Assembly (NCBI RefSeq): GCF_024391045.1
Contig: NZ_JANFCZ010000008.1
Location: 1 to 64,000, forward strand
DNA: 64,000 nucleotides
Source of the DNA: Pseudarthrobacter sulfonivorans
GTDB taxonomy: Bacteria; Actinomycetota; Actinomycetes; Actinomycetales; Micrococcaceae
Direction: 5' to 3'
In this document: positions 44,834 to 53,703 of the stretch, one piece after another
Position numbering within the stretch: the stretch's first letter is position 1
Layout of the letters: every line of letters begins with the position of its first letter
Made by a program: the position numbers and the translations under genes
The notes under the pieces: model-generated
The model's input: the letters and a program-made list of their open reading frames with translations, nothing else
The model's database searches: none
What the model was told of the DNA's origin: nothing

Positions 44834-45982
44834 ATGGACACCACAACCGCTCCGAAGACGGTCCGGACCCTCATCGCGCCCGACAAGTTCAAAGGCAGCC
44901 TGACCGCCGGGGAGGTGGCCGACGCGCTTGCCGCGGGTCTGCGGTCAGCCACCGGCGCGGGGACGGTGGACTGCCAGGTCCTTCCGCTGGCGGACGGCGG
45001 CGACGGGAGTGTTGACGCCGCCGTCGCCGCCGGCTTCACCCGGCAGGGCTACACGGTCACGGGACCCACTGGGCAGCCCGTTCAGGCAAGCATCGCGTTC
45101 GACGGCGGCACGGCAGTTGTGGAGGTGGCCAACACCTGCGGCCTGGGTCTCCTGCCCGACGGCAGGCTTGAAGCCATGGCAGCTTCCAGCCGCGGCTTCG
45201 GCGAAGCGGTAATGCTGGCCCTCAGCCTCAACCCGGCCAGGATTGTGCTGGCGCTGGGCGGCAGCGCCAGCACCGACGGCGGCATGGGAATGCTCACGGC
45301 CCTCGGATTCACCTTTCGCGATGCCGATGGACGGCAGCTGACCGGCAACGGCAGCGCCCTGGGCAGGATCCACACGGTCGAGCGGACGGCGCTGCCGGAG
45401 CTGGCCGGCACGGAACTGGTGATAGCCAGCGATGTCCGCAATCCCCTGCTCGGCAGTCATGGCGCGCCGGCGGTCTTCGGGCCGCAGAAAGGCGCCGGGC
45501 CGGCCGACGTCCCGGCTCTGGAGGCCGGGCTGGCACACTTGGCTGCCAGGCTGGCCGAGTCCGGGTTCGCTGATGCCGCGGCGCTGGCGGAACGCGAGGG
45601 CGCAGGCAGCGCCGGCGGCATCGGTTTCGCATGCCTGTTGCTCGGGGCCCGTCAGGTATCGGGCGCGGACTTCTTCCTGGACCTGCTGGACTTCGATTCC
45701 CGCCAGGACAACTGCGATGTGGTGATCACCGGAGAAGGAAGCATCGACGAGCAGACGCTGGCGGGAAAGCTGCCTGCCGCCGTCGCGCGCCGTGCCGGTG
45801 GCCGCACGCTCATCGCCGTTGCCGGGCGGTCCCTGCTGCCGCCGGAACGGTGGCCGGACCTGGCGGTCACGAAGGTTTATACCCTGGCCGAGTACACCGA
45901 TCTGGACTCGTCCAAAGACCCCCGGCTCTCAGCCGCATTGCTCCGGCAGATCGGCAAGGACATCGGGGCAGGCCTGCTCTAG
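44834..45982 (+). CDS. glxK: Glycerate kinase (GlxK/GarK family)
   Basis: A 382-residue glycerate kinase, class with Rossmann-like and inserted domains. Family motifs are A-P-D-K-F-K-G-S near residue 18, L-P-L-A-D-G-G-D-G near 53, A-L-G-G-S-A-S-T-D-G-G near 140 and V-I-T-G-E-G-S-I-D near 303. It phosphorylates D-glycerate, in this family usually to 2-phosphoglycerate, feeding lower glycolysis. The ATG is one base after the dctA stop (translational coupling). Together with ttuC it completes a tartrate-to-glycolysis route. A perfect hairpin follows 52 bp downstream. Confidence 0.92.
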   Translation: MDTTTAPKTVRTLIAPDKFKGSLTAGEVADALAAGLRSATGAGTVDCQVLPLADGGDGSVDAAVAAGFTRQGYTVTGPTGQPVQASIAFDGGTAVVEVANTCGLGLLPDGRLEAMAASSRGFGEAVMLALSLNPARIVLALGGSASTDGGMGMLTALGFTFRDADGRQLTGNGSALGRIHTVERTALPELAGTELVIASDVRNPLLGSHGAPAVFGPQKGAGPADVPALEAGLAHLAARLAESGFADAAALAEREGAGSAGGIGFACLLLGARQVSGADFFLDLLDFDSRQDNCDVVITGEGSIDEQTLAGKLPAAVARRAGGRTLIAVAGRSLLPPERWPDLAVTKVYTLAEYTDLDSSKDPRLSAALLRQIGKDIGAGLL

Positions 45983-46034
45983 CCCAGGCAAAGCTGCACG
46001 CCGGACGGGGGTGGCGCCCGAACCGTCATTGCGA

Positions 46035-46063
46035 GAAGCTGGCCGCCTCAGGCGGCCAGCTTC
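46035..46063. terminator. 13-bp hairpin shared by glxK and the hexapeptide-repeat gene
   Basis: GAAGCTGGCCGCC (46035-46047) pairs perfectly with GGCGGCCAGCTTC (46051-46063). The three loop bases are exactly the stop codon of the minus-strand gene. Downstream of glxK the stem is followed by TTCTGC, a poor U-tract. It likely ends glxK transcription and also overlaps the last codons of the opposite gene. Confidence 0.7.
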
Positions 46064-46503
46064 TTCTGCGCCGTGCGCACCCGCTGGCGCTTGTCCGCGA
46101 CCACGGCGGCCCGGCGCCGCGGCTGGGAGGCGACACGACCGCCGTCGGGCACCCTGCTGTCGGCAGCCAGCCGGGCACCATGCCCAATGACAGCACCGGC
46201 GCCAATGCGTGAATGGCTGCCGATGTGGACCCGGTTACCGATGATTGTCCCGTGGCCCACCCGCACGGCGTCGCCAATAATGGTCCGTTCCCCGACCTGT
46301 GCCCGTCGGTCGATCCAACTGCCGTGCCCCACGCGGGTGCAGGCACCTATCCGCGCCTGCGGCTCAACGTAGGTCATGGGCCCCAGCCGTGCCGAGTCCG
46401 CCACCACTGCCCCGCGGCCCACAAGGCCCCCGCCGTTCCCGTGCCGATGGTAATACACCACTGCACCGGCATCGTCCTCAATCGATTCAACCTGCCTGGT
46501 CAT
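46048..46503 (-). CDS. Left-handed beta-helix (hexapeptide repeat) protein
   Basis: A 151-residue protein with about six to seven imperfect hexapeptide turns (residues 28-118; G-R-G-A-V-V, A-R-L-G, A-R-I-G, R-V-G-H, T-I-I-G, and so on), the fold of acyl and acetyl transferases and gamma carbonic anhydrases. The three histidines for a gamma carbonic anhydrase are not clearly placed. No C-terminal transferase helix is seen; the end is basic (R-R-R, K-R-Q-R). The protein may bind something other than acetyl-CoA. The stop codon forms the loop of a hairpin. Convergent with glxK. Confidence 0.75.
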   Translation of the reverse strand: MTRQVESIEDDAGAVVYYHRHGNGGGLVGRGAVVADSARLGPMTYVEPQARIGACTRVGHGSWIDRRAQVGERTIIGDAVRVGHGTIIGNRVHIGSHSRIGAGAVIGHGARLAADSRVPDGGRVASQPRRRAAVVADKRQRVRTAQKKLAA

Positions 46504-46584
46504 GCCAATCCCTAGCCATCGTTAATCAAGACGGGTGGTTCCCCCGCTTACAACCATTAACATCGGCGGTCCCGGGCAGATTCC

Positions 46585-47151
46585 TCAGGCGGTCTGACCG
46601 GCGTGCCGGCCTTCTGCGATTTCCTCTACAAGCTTGCTGTTGAAGGCGGGGAGGTCGTCCGGGGTCCGGCTGGTGACCAGGCCCTGGTCCACCACCACTT
46701 CCTCGTCAGTCCAGTTGGCGCCGGCGTTCTTCAGATCAGTCTGCAGCGTATGGTAGGACGTCACGTTGCGGCCGCGGATCACGCCGGCATCGATCAGGAG
46801 CCACGGCCCGTGACAGATCGATGCAACCGGCTTGTGCTGCTCGAAGAAGCTGCGCGTAAAGTCCTGCGCGTCCTTGTCCACCCGAAGATGATCGGCGTTT
46901 ACTACCCCGCCCGGGAGCACCAAGGCGTCAAAATCCGAGGCGTTGGCTTCTGCCACTGTGAGGTCGACGTTGAACGTGTCGCCTTTGTCCGTCCCGTTGT
47001 AGCCCTGCAGCCGTCCGCTGTTCGGAGCTACCAGCGTCGGTTCGCCGCCGGCATCTTTAACCGCCTGCCACGGGCTGGTGAGCTCAATCTGCTCCACGCC
47101 GTCCGTCAGCAGGAACGCTACTTTCTTGCCTGTGATGATGTGTTCTGACAT
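46585..47151 (-). CDS. DJ-1/PfpI family protein (YhbO-like deglycase/protease class)
   Basis: A 188-residue member of the DJ-1/PfpI superfamily. The nucleophile elbow reads S-I-C-H-G-P-W with Cys113-His114, and the conserved Glu20 (D-G-V-E) is in the usual place. Homologues are reported as protein or nucleotide deglycases, glyoxalases or stress-linked proteases; which applies here is undecided. GGAGG precedes the ATG. It lies 117 bp after a TetR regulator gene on the same strand, which probably controls it. Confidence 0.88.
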   Translation of the reverse strand: MSEHIITGKKVAFLLTDGVEQIELTSPWQAVKDAGGEPTLVAPNSGRLQGYNGTDKGDTFNVDLTVAEANASDFDALVLPGGVVNADHLRVDKDAQDFTRSFFEQHKPVASICHGPWLLIDAGVIRGRNVTSYHTLQTDLKNAGANWTDEEVVVDQGLVTSRTPDDLPAFNSKLVEEIAEGRHAGQTA

Positions 47152-47268
47152 ATTTCCTCCTTAGCGAGGCGGACCGGGCGCGTTTCAGCGCATTTTGACC
47201 GCTTCGAGAGTTGTGTGCCTGACAGCATCCAGCCTAGGAAAGTCTAAAGTGATAAGCAAGCTGACTAT

Positions 47269-47889
47269 TCAGCGGCTATGGTGCTCTATCAACCAGCCGG
47301 CCATCTCCTGGGCCCGACTCGCAGCCTGCGTATCGCCTTCCGAGGCAGAGACGATGGAACCCTTCATGAGGATGTGCCATGACCGGGCAAAATCCTCGGG
47401 ACGGTCGAGACCGGCCTGCTCCGCGAGGGCCTGCACGTGGCCCCGGATCCTGGCGAGGTAATCGATGCTGGCCAGCCCCAGCGGGTGGCCCGGGCCCATC
47501 TCCAGCAGGATGTTGATGAACGAGCAGGCTTCGAAATCGTCCCGGGCGAACCATTCGCCGAAGACGTCGAAGATGGCCAGCAGTTGCCCTGTGGGCTTGG
47601 TGGCGCGTTGCTTAGCCTGGCCAACGATTGCGTCCACGGTCCAGAGCTGGTCCCGCAGTTCCAGGAACGCCAAAACCAATGAATCCTTGGAGGGGAAGTG
47701 CCGGTAGAACGTTGCCTTGGCCACGCCGGAGCGTTCGATCAGTTCATTGACACCGACGTCCCGCACTCCCCGGTGGGAAAACAGCTGATAGGCGACGGCG
47801 AGGATCCGCTCCCGCGAATCGGCGGGCCGGATGGCCGCAGCTGCACTACTTTCCGCCGTCGGCAGAATGGCTTTTCCATCGGAAATCAT
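47269..47889 (-). CDS. TetR/AcrR-family repressor
   Basis: A 206-residue one-component regulator. The N-terminal helix-turn-helix reads V-G-V-N-E-L-I-E-R-S-G-V-A-K-A-T-F-Y-R-H-F near residues 44-64, followed by S-K-D-S-L. The C-terminal helices (75-206) form the ligand-binding domain. A 24-bp symmetric operator lies 24 bp upstream of its ATG, so autoregulation is likely, with the PfpI-like gene downstream in the same transcript. Confidence 0.92.
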   Translation of the reverse strand: MISDGKAILPTAESSAAAAIRPADSRERILAVAYQLFSHRGVRDVGVNELIERSGVAKATFYRHFPSKDSLVLAFLELRDQLWTVDAIVGQAKQRATKPTGQLLAIFDVFGEWFARDDFEACSFINILLEMGPGHPLGLASIDYLARIRGHVQALAEQAGLDRPEDFARSWHILMKGSIVSASEGDTQAASRAQEMAGWLIEHHSR

Positions 47890-47912
47890 CGTAACTTTAG
47901 TTTACTCCCAAG

Positions 47913-47936
47913 TGCAGACAGACCGGTCTTACTGCA
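47913..47936. promoter_or_regulatory. Operator of the TetR regulator
   Basis: A 24-bp dyad: TGCAG, two mismatched bases, AGACCGGTCT, two bases, CTGCA. Ten of twelve base pairs are symmetric. The AGACC/GGTCT core matches the type of site bound by many TetR/AcrR repressors. It is positioned to control tetR and perhaps the divergent 93-residue gene. Confidence 0.75.
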
Positions 47937-48016
47937 TGTAGTGTTTTCCCAAACGCAAGTGCTTTGACGCTGAAGGGATCCCCCGGGACCCGTCGTATGG
48001 TGCAAGGAGGCCCCAA

Positions 48017-48298
48017 ATGTCAGCAGAGCGAATGTTCGAGTTTATCCCGTGCAACGACTCCGATCCGTGGATTGAGTCAGCCGCCGCGACCGCTGAGGTC
48101 CGTCAGTTCGCCCGTGAGTCGCTGCGGTGGCAAGCACAGGAAATTATTGACGAGGTGCTCAGCGGTACCGATCCCGGCGAGGAGCTGGCCAGGGCCAGGC
48201 TCCGCCGCTGCGTGGCCCAAAATCCCGGGCGCCCCGAACGCGCCCTCCTCCAACAATTGATGGTCAACCGCGACCCCCAGGGTGAATCAACACTGTAA
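48017..48298 (+). CDS. Small conserved-looking protein of unknown function
   Basis: A 93-residue, acidic, probably helical soluble protein with no membrane segment or known motif. AAGGAGG lies six bases before the ATG, one of the best ribosome sites in the window, so it is very likely translated. It is divergent from tetR (127 bp) and convergent with panC. A stress or nucleoid-related small protein is conceivable, but nothing in the sequence says so. Confidence 0.7.
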   Translation: MSAERMFEFIPCNDSDPWIESAAATAEVRQFARESLRWQAQEIIDEVLSGTDPGEELARARLRRCVAQNPGRPERALLQQLMVNRDPQGESTL

Positions 48299-48329
48299 CG
48301 CTGGCCGGGCCAAGTCGGGCCGAGAAGCA

Positions 48330-49259
48330 TCAGGAGCTCAGCGGCACGTTGTCGATCAGCCGGACCGGGCCCACTTTGGCCGCAATAAGCGCGAGACCCT
48401 CGCCGCGGAACGGGACTTTTCGGCAGTTTTCCGCGAGCGGTTCCAGTGTGCCCGGGTCCACCACGTCGAAGTAATCAAGCTCCACCAGCGGCTGCGATGC
48501 CACCAGCGCCTGGGCCGAGTCGAGGTCCAGGGGTTCGTGGGCGTTCGCCCGTTCCTCCAGCAGGCGCAAGGCCCGTGACAACACCAAGGCGGCATGCCGT
48601 TCTTCATCGGACAGGAAGCGGTTGCGGCTGGACAGGGCAAGGCCTTCCTCGGAACGCACCGTGGGCACGGCGATGATCTCGACAGGAAAGTTCAGGTCCG
48701 CCACCATCCGCCGCACCAGCGCCAACTGCTGTGCGTCCTTCTGCCCAAAGTAGGCACGGTATGCCGGCAGGCCGGCGGCGCCGCCTGAAACGAAGGCTCC
48801 TGCGGACGGGAGGCCGGCGCCGGGGATGCCGTAGTGCAGCAGCTTGGCAACGACGGTGAGGGCGCCGTCGAAATGCCCCGGCCGTGACGCCCCTTCCCAC
48901 TTCTCGCCGAGGGCGCCGGCGGTCACGCGCACCAGCGGCTCACCGCCCGGATAAACTTCCTCCACCGACGGGGCGAACACCAGGTCTACGCCCTGCGCCT
49001 CCAGCAGCGCAACGTCGGCGTCGAGGGTCCGCGGGTACCGGTCGAGGTCCACCGCGTCGCCGAACTGCAGCGGATTCACAAAAATGGACGCCACCACAAC
49101 GTCGTTCTGTTCGACGGCGGTCCGCGCCAGGTGTGCGTGCCCGTCGTGGAGTGCCCCCATGGTGGGGACCAGGCCCTGTGACCTGCCCTGCTTGCGGGCA
49201 AGCAACCGGGCACTGGCCTCGCGGAGTTCCGCAGCGGTGTGCACTACCTGGATGGCCAT
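48330..49259 (-). CDS. panC: Pantothenate synthetase
   Basis: PanC joins pantoate and beta-alanine using ATP to make pantothenate (vitamin B5). 309 residues with [10 protein letters not shown] near 32-41, the F-V-N-P-L-Q-F segment, G-Q-K-D and S-S-R-N near 200-203. The ATG at 49259 is one base from the previous stop (TAA-C-ATG), so it is coupled to the DUF2520 gene. panB and panD are not present in this window. Confidence 0.96.
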   Translation of the reverse strand: MAIQVVHTAAELREASARLLARKQGRSQGLVPTMGALHDGHAHLARTAVEQNDVVVASIFVNPLQFGDAVDLDRYPRTLDADVALLEAQGVDLVFAPSVEEVYPGGEPLVRVTAGALGEKWEGASRPGHFDGALTVVAKLLHYGIPGAGLPSAGAFVSGGAAGLPAYRAYFGQKDAQQLALVRRMVADLNFPVEIIAVPTVRSEEGLALSSRNRFLSDEERHAALVLSRALRLLEERANAHEPLDLDSAQALVASQPLVELDYFDVVDPGTLEPLAENCRKVPFRGEGLALIAAKVGPVRLIDNVPLSS

Positions 49260-49260
49260 G

Positions 49261-50151
49261 TTAATTTCCTTCTTCCAAGGCGGCACGGATGGCCCCCAGT
49301 TGATCAGCTTTGAGCAGCCCGCGGTTTTCCGCCCGGCGGGCGGTGGCGCGGGCCATGGCGAGGTAGGCCTCAAGAACATCGCCGCGCGCCCCGGCGTCGT
49401 ACTCGCGCAGTGCCTCAGCGTGGGCCGCAACGGTCCCCACGTCACCGCGGGCCACCGGACCCGTCAGGGCCGATTCACCGGAGGCCAGCGCGTTCTCGAG
49501 CGTGGCGCGCAGCAGCGGGCCCAGCATCCGGCCCGGTTCCTCCACCCCTACATCCCGCAGCAGCTGCGACGCCTGCGCCACGAGGGTGACCAGATGGTTC
49601 GAACCATGGGCCAGGGCCGTGTGGTACAGCGTCCGGTCGCCCTCGGCAATGGCCACGGGCTCCGCGCCCATCTCCACCACGAGCGCCTGCGCGATGGGCA
49701 GCATCGCGGCGTCCGCGGTGACCCCGAAGGTGCAGTCGGGCAGGCGGGTCAGGTCCAGGCTCATGCCGGTGAACGTCATGGCGGGGTGCAGGGCCAGCGG
49801 GATCGCTCCGGCGGCGCGCACGGGGCGCAGGACGCCCACCCCGAAACGACCGGACGTGTGCGCGACGAGCTGCCCCGGCTGCCATGCCCCCAGCTTGGCG
49901 AGGCCGTCCACCAGGCCGGCCAGGGCGTCGTCGGGCACGGCCAGAAGGACCAGTTCGGCGCGCTCCACAATCTCCTGGATCTCCAGGACCGGGACGCCGG
50001 GGAGCAGGGCCGCCGCGCGTTCCCGGCTGGCGTCGGACACCGCGGACACCCCGACCACGGCGTGTTCCGCAGCGCGGAGGGCCGCACCAAGTACCGCACC
50101 CACCTTGCCGGCGCTGATGATTCCGACGCCAAGGCGCCCCGGTTTAGCCAC
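49261..50151 (-). CDS. Rossmann-fold and DUF2520 protein
   Basis: A 296-residue NAD(P)-type oxidoreductase-like protein. An N-terminal Rossmann domain starts G-I-I-S-A-G-K-V-G near 10-18, and a C-terminal all-helical DUF2520 domain covers about 130-290, with an arrangement like 6-phosphogluconate dehydrogenase or ketopantoate reductase. Position before panC suggests, but does not prove, a ketopantoate reductase-like role. The GTG start overlaps the end of the PH-domain gene by eight bases. Confidence 0.88.
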   Translation of the reverse strand: MAKPGRLGVGIISAGKVGAVLGAALRAAEHAVVGVSAVSDASRERAAALLPGVPVLEIQEIVERAELVLLAVPDDALAGLVDGLAKLGAWQPGQLVAHTSGRFGVGVLRPVRAAGAIPLALHPAMTFTGMSLDLTRLPDCTFGVTADAAMLPIAQALVVEMGAEPVAIAEGDRTLYHTALAHGSNHLVTLVAQASQLLRDVGVEEPGRMLGPLLRATLENALASGESALTGPVARGDVGTVAAHAEALREYDAGARGDVLEAYLAMARATARRAENRGLLKADQLGAIRAALEEGN

Positions 50152-51769
50152 GGTTGGTGCTCTCCTGTTGGTTTTTCATTTCGTGTGCCGGCTGTTCCCC
50201 CGCAGCGGACTCGGTTGCCGGAGCGGCGGCTGCCGGAGCCGGGACCACCTGCGCCGGGGCCACCTGCGCGAGCCACTGTTCGCTGGTCTGCCGTTTGCGG
50301 GCCAGGCGTGCGCGCGCGGACTGTTCATCAAAAAGGGTACGCGCCTCGTCCAGGCCGGCCTGCTTCAGCCGCGGTGACACCGGGCCGGCGGTGGTGTGGA
50401 GGACCAGGTCCGCGAGGCGGAACCGGCGGGCGAGCGGGCCCTGGTGCAGCGCCATCGACTGCGTGCGCTGGTGCGGGACCATGACCAGTTCCCGCCACCA
50501 CCGGCCCGACCGGATCAGCAAGGCCGTTCCGGTGGCGGCGAAGCCGTTGCGGCGCCAGGCAAACGGGGCCAGGAAGCGGCCGCGGCGCGGCGTGGTGACA
50601 AAACCGCCGTCGGAATCCATTCCACCCAGCCCCGCCGAGAAGACGCGCCCGGGATCCGCTGTTCCGGGATCCGGCAGGACGAGGGCGAGCATGCTCATCA
50701 CTTCGGGCAGCTTGCCGACCGGCAGGAGCGTGGTCCTGGACGCTGGCTCGCCGTTGCTGCCCGGGGCTCCGTAGCCAGCAACATTGACCTGGATCCGGTA
50801 CCAGCCGAAGAGGCGCCAAAGCGGGGACTGCACCACCTTCAGGGCCTGGATCCTGCCGGGCGGCAGCGTCTGTGCCTGCGTATCCAGCAGCCCGTAGCGG
50901 AGCCGGATCCCGTCCGGGGAAATCGCGGCGGTGAAGTTGTAGCCCTTGTTGAAGGAGCCCCAGTAGCTGGCGGCAAGCCCCAGCGCCGCCGGAATCAGGT
51001 AAAAATAGAAGCCACGGTTGTCCGTCACGGCGGACAGGATCACGGAGGCGACACCGCCCAGCACCACACCGACGCTCTGCTCGCTGAGGAGCAGCGAACC
51101 CAGAAGGCGCGACGGCGGGACGGACAGTACCGGAAATTCCGGCGCCTCGGGCGGCGCCTCCAGTGGCCGGGCCGGGTCCGGGAGCACGCCCGCGGCACGC
51201 GCCAGGATGGTGGCCCGGAGCTGCCGGGCATCGTCCATCCGCAGGTAGGCCAGCTTGACGGCGGATTCGCCGGCGTCGGCCACCTCAAATTTGAGTTCTG
51301 CCAGGCCGAAAATCCTGGCCAGCAGGGGCTGGACGATGTCGATGGCCTGGACGCGGTCCAGCCGGGCCTGCCGCTGCTGGCGGAAAAGGAAGCCCGAGTT
51401 GACCCTGACGTAGCCTTCGGACACCTGGTATTTGGTGAAGTACCAGGTGAGGATGAAGCCCAGGACGGCCAGCACCAACATGATCCCGCCGCCGGCCACC
51501 AGCCACGGCGCACGGCCGGCGAAGTCCTCATCGATGAGGGGACGGCCCTGCAGCAGCCGTTCGAAGGTGTCCCGCCCGAAGAAAAACCCGATGGCCGCGA
51601 GGGCCACCCAGCCGCGCACAAAAGGCGACGCCGGGTGCACCCGCCGCCATTCGCCGTCGGACGCTGGACCGGACGCTGGACCGGGCACCGGGGCGGACGC
51701 TGGACCGGGCGCTCCCGGGGCCGCGGGAGGCGCCTCCGGCACGGCACGCTCCGGAAGGTCAGCGGTCAC
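50144..51769 (-). CDS. Large bacterial PH-domain membrane protein (YdbT-like)
   Basis: 541 residues with an N-terminal Pro/Ala-rich stretch (1-30), a pair of membrane helices (about 45-105), a bPH2 (DUF304) domain, a second pair of helices around 260-300, a second PH-like domain and a Pro/Ala-rich tail. Such proteins occur beside a small PH partner, as here. They are implicated in the envelope and in resistance to some bacteriocins, with no enzymatic activity known. GTG start overlaps the stop of the small PH gene by four bases (GTGA). Confidence 0.85.
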   Translation of the reverse strand: MTADLPERAVPEAPPAAPGAPGPASAPVPGPASGPASDGEWRRVHPASPFVRGWVALAAIGFFFGRDTFERLLQGRPLIDEDFAGRAPWLVAGGGIMLVLAVLGFILTWYFTKYQVSEGYVRVNSGFLFRQQRQARLDRVQAIDIVQPLLARIFGLAELKFEVADAGESAVKLAYLRMDDARQLRATILARAAGVLPDPARPLEAPPEAPEFPVLSVPPSRLLGSLLLSEQSVGVVLGGVASVILSAVTDNRGFYFYLIPAALGLAASYWGSFNKGYNFTAAISPDGIRLRYGLLDTQAQTLPPGRIQALKVVQSPLWRLFGWYRIQVNVAGYGAPGSNGEPASRTTLLPVGKLPEVMSMLALVLPDPGTADPGRVFSAGLGGMDSDGGFVTTPRRGRFLAPFAWRRNGFAATGTALLIRSGRWWRELVMVPHQRTQSMALHQGPLARRFRLADLVLHTTAGPVSPRLKQAGLDEARTLFDEQSARARLARKRQTSEQWLAQVAPAQVVPAPAAAAPATESAAGEQPAHEMKNQQESTNRG

Positions 51770-52278
51770 AGCCCTGCCAGCCTGGCTTCGCCGCGGGCGG
51801 CGAGCTGTTCGCGCAGGCGTGCCCCCTCCTCGGCGGGCAGGCCGGGGATGGTGGCGTTGGTGCCGGGCGAGGCGGTGTGGAGTTTCAGGGTGCACAGGCC
51901 CAGCCCGCGCTCCACCGGGCCCACCCCGATGTCCACGTACTGCATCCGGCCGTAGGGCACCGCCATGGTGCGCTGGAAGAAGATGCCGCCACGGATCAGC
52001 AGATCGTCATCCCGTTCCGCGTAGCCGATGGCGCGCACCTGCCGCGGGATCAGGACCAGGCGCCACACGGCGAGGACCAGCGTCAGCGCCGGCACCAGGA
52101 TGGCCAGCCACAGCGGCGGCCAGCGCCACCATCCCAGCGAAACGAAAACGAGGGGCAGGCTAAGGACGATGACCGCGAGCACGTTGCCGAGGGCCCACTC
52201 CACAAGCCGGACCCTGACGTATTTTGGTGATACCCGCTGCCAGGCGATGCCCGTCGGATCAATCGCCTCGGTAGGCAT
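51766..52278 (-). CDS. Small bacterial PH-domain membrane protein
   Basis: 170 residues: two membrane helices (about 25-65) and a C-terminal bPH2 domain with the Q-Y-V-D-I-G-V-G-P-V-E-R-G-L-G segment near 115-128 that is typical of DUF304. ATG at 52278 favoured over longer frames. Paired with the larger PH protein behind it and with the DUF3180 gene in front, an order found across Actinobacteria next to folK. Confidence 0.87.
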   Translation of the reverse strand: MPTEAIDPTGIAWQRVSPKYVRVRLVEWALGNVLAVIVLSLPLVFVSLGWWRWPPLWLAILVPALTLVLAVWRLVLIPRQVRAIGYAERDDDLLIRGGIFFQRTMAVPYGRMQYVDIGVGPVERGLGLCTLKLHTASPGTNATIPGLPAEEGARLREQLAARGEARLAGL

Positions 52279-52792
52279 ACTCGCCCTCCCCGGCAGACTC
52301 TCCGCGCACCCCGCGGCTGTTCTTCCCGTCGTCGGACCCTGCATCAGTGTCCTCGGGCGGGATCCTGCAGAACCTCTCCACCAGCAGGCCCACCACGATC
52401 ATCACCAGGCCGCCGCCGGCCACGGCAACAGCCACCCAGGTGATCCCCTGGTCGCTGCGCAGGTTCCAAATGCGCAACTGGTCCAGGAAGATTCCCGCGT
52501 GCCAGCCCAGCAGGACGGTACCGGCATAGGCGCAGGCCTGTGCCAGCACCAGCGTCCTGGCGGCAAGGATGGGGTCCAGTGCTTTCTTGCGTTTAGTGCT
52601 GTTGCGCCAGCGAAGGACCCGGATGCCAAGAATCAGCGTGATGACAACAATGACGGCCATGGTGGCCAGGGCGGTCACCGGGAGCACGGGCGTGGCCATA
52701 CTGTAGCGGGTGGTCACCACAGTGGCTGACCAGCCGGCGACGGTCAGGGCCAGGCCGATCAGCATGAGCCGTCCAGGGCTGATGGGTTTCAC
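52259..52792 (-). CDS. DUF3180 membrane protein
   Basis: A 177-residue integral membrane protein of the actinobacterial DUF3180 group with four hydrophobic segments (about 8-28, 34-55, 78-100 and 118-140) and an acidic C-terminal tail with E-D-T-D-A-G-S-D-D. The GTG at 52792 overlaps nothing and is two bases past the folK stop. Its conserved place after folK gives no clear function. It overlaps the beginning of the small PH gene by twenty bases. Confidence 0.87.
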   Translation of the reverse strand: MKPISPGRLMLIGLALTVAGWSATVVTTRYSMATPVLPVTALATMAVIVVITLILGIRVLRWRNSTKRKKALDPILAARTLVLAQACAYAGTVLLGWHAGIFLDQLRIWNLRSDQGITWVAVAVAGGGLVMIVVGLLVERFCRIPPEDTDAGSDDGKNSRGVRGESAGEGEYAYRGD

Positions 52793-52794
52793 CG

Positions 52795-53334
52795 CTATTC
52801 CACCGCCCCGGCGGTCGGGACGCCGTCGTAGTCCCCGAACCCGTCGAACGGCACAAGGTCCGCGAAGTCCGCCGCGCGCGCAGCCAGCTCGCTGATCCGC
52901 TCCCCGCCCAGCGTTGCCGCCGGGTCGATCAGGGACCAGGGGTACAGGACAAAGGCGCGCTCGGCGGCACGGGGATGCGGCAGGGTCAGGTCCGGATCGT
53001 CGCTGGCGACGTCCCCGTAGGTGATGATGTCGACGTCGAGCGTCCGGGGCCCCCAGCGTACGTCCCGCACACGGAGGTGCTTGTTCTCCACCGCGTGGCA
53101 ATGCTCCAGGAGGGCCGCCGGTGACAGGGTGGTTTCAACTGTCATGACCATGTTCAGGAAGTCGGGCTGACCGGCCGGGCCGCCCACCGGTTTGGTCTGC
53201 ACCACCGGAGACACCGCCAGCAGGCGCACCTCCGGAGGGTCCACGAGGTCCGCCACGGCCCCGGACAGGGTGTCGTTCCGTTCGCCCAGGTTGCTGCCGA
53301 GGGCGAGGACCGCTTTGGTGTATCCGGGGCTCAT
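52795..53334 (-). CDS. folK: HPPK, 2-amino-4-hydroxy-6-hydroxymethyldihydropteridine pyrophosphokinase
   Basis: FolK transfers pyrophosphate from ATP to hydroxymethyl-dihydropterin, giving the substrate of FolP. 179 residues with A-L-G-S-N-L-G near 10-16 and the motif R-x-x-R-W-G-P-R-T-L-D-V-D-I near 88-101. ATG overlaps the folB stop in ATGA, so the two are coupled. Confidence 0.96.
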   Translation of the reverse strand: MSPGYTKAVLALGSNLGERNDTLSGAVADLVDPPEVRLLAVSPVVQTKPVGGPAGQPDFLNMVMTVETTLSPAALLEHCHAVENKHLRVRDVRWGPRTLDVDIITYGDVASDDPDLTLPHPRAAERAFVLYPWSLIDPAATLGGERISELAARAADFADLVPFDGFGDYDGVPTAGAVE

Positions 53335-53690
53335 GGTCTCTCCCGGCGCACGCTGACGGCCACGTCACCGAAGGGCACCTCAATGGGTGCCTGTGGCTTA
53401 TGGACAGTGATTTCCACGGCCTCGATGCTGAACCGGCCCAGGAGGTCATCGGCGATCCTCACGGCAAGGGCCTCGATCAGGTTCAACGGTTCCCCCGTGA
53501 TCCAGTCCGTGATCCGTTCAGCCACTTCACCGTAATGCGCGGTGTCCCGGACGTCATCGGTCTCCGCGGCTTTGGTGAAGTCCAGGTGCAGGACCGCGTC
53601 CACCACAAAGGGCTGGCCCTCCCGGCGCTCAAAATCGAATACGCCATGATGGCCGACGGCGGTGACACCGCTCAGCGTAATCCTGTCCAT
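53331..53690 (-). CDS. folB: Dihydroneopterin aldolase
   Basis: FolB cleaves dihydroneopterin to hydroxymethyl-dihydropterin and glycolaldehyde. 119 residues, octamer-forming fold, with H-H-G-V-F-D-F-E-R-R near 14-23, the catalytic-region N-L-I-E-A-L near 69-74 and V-H-K-P-Q-A near 99. ATG at 53690 is 13 bp after the folP stop region on the minus strand. Followed by folK with a four-base overlap. Confidence 0.95.
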   Translation of the reverse strand: MDRITLSGVTAVGHHGVFDFERREGQPFVVDAVLHLDFTKAAETDDVRDTAHYGEVAERITDWITGEPLNLIEALAVRIADDLLGRFSIEAVEITVHKPQAPIEVPFGDVAVSVRRERP

Positions 53691-53703
53691 GGGTCCCCCG
53701 GCC

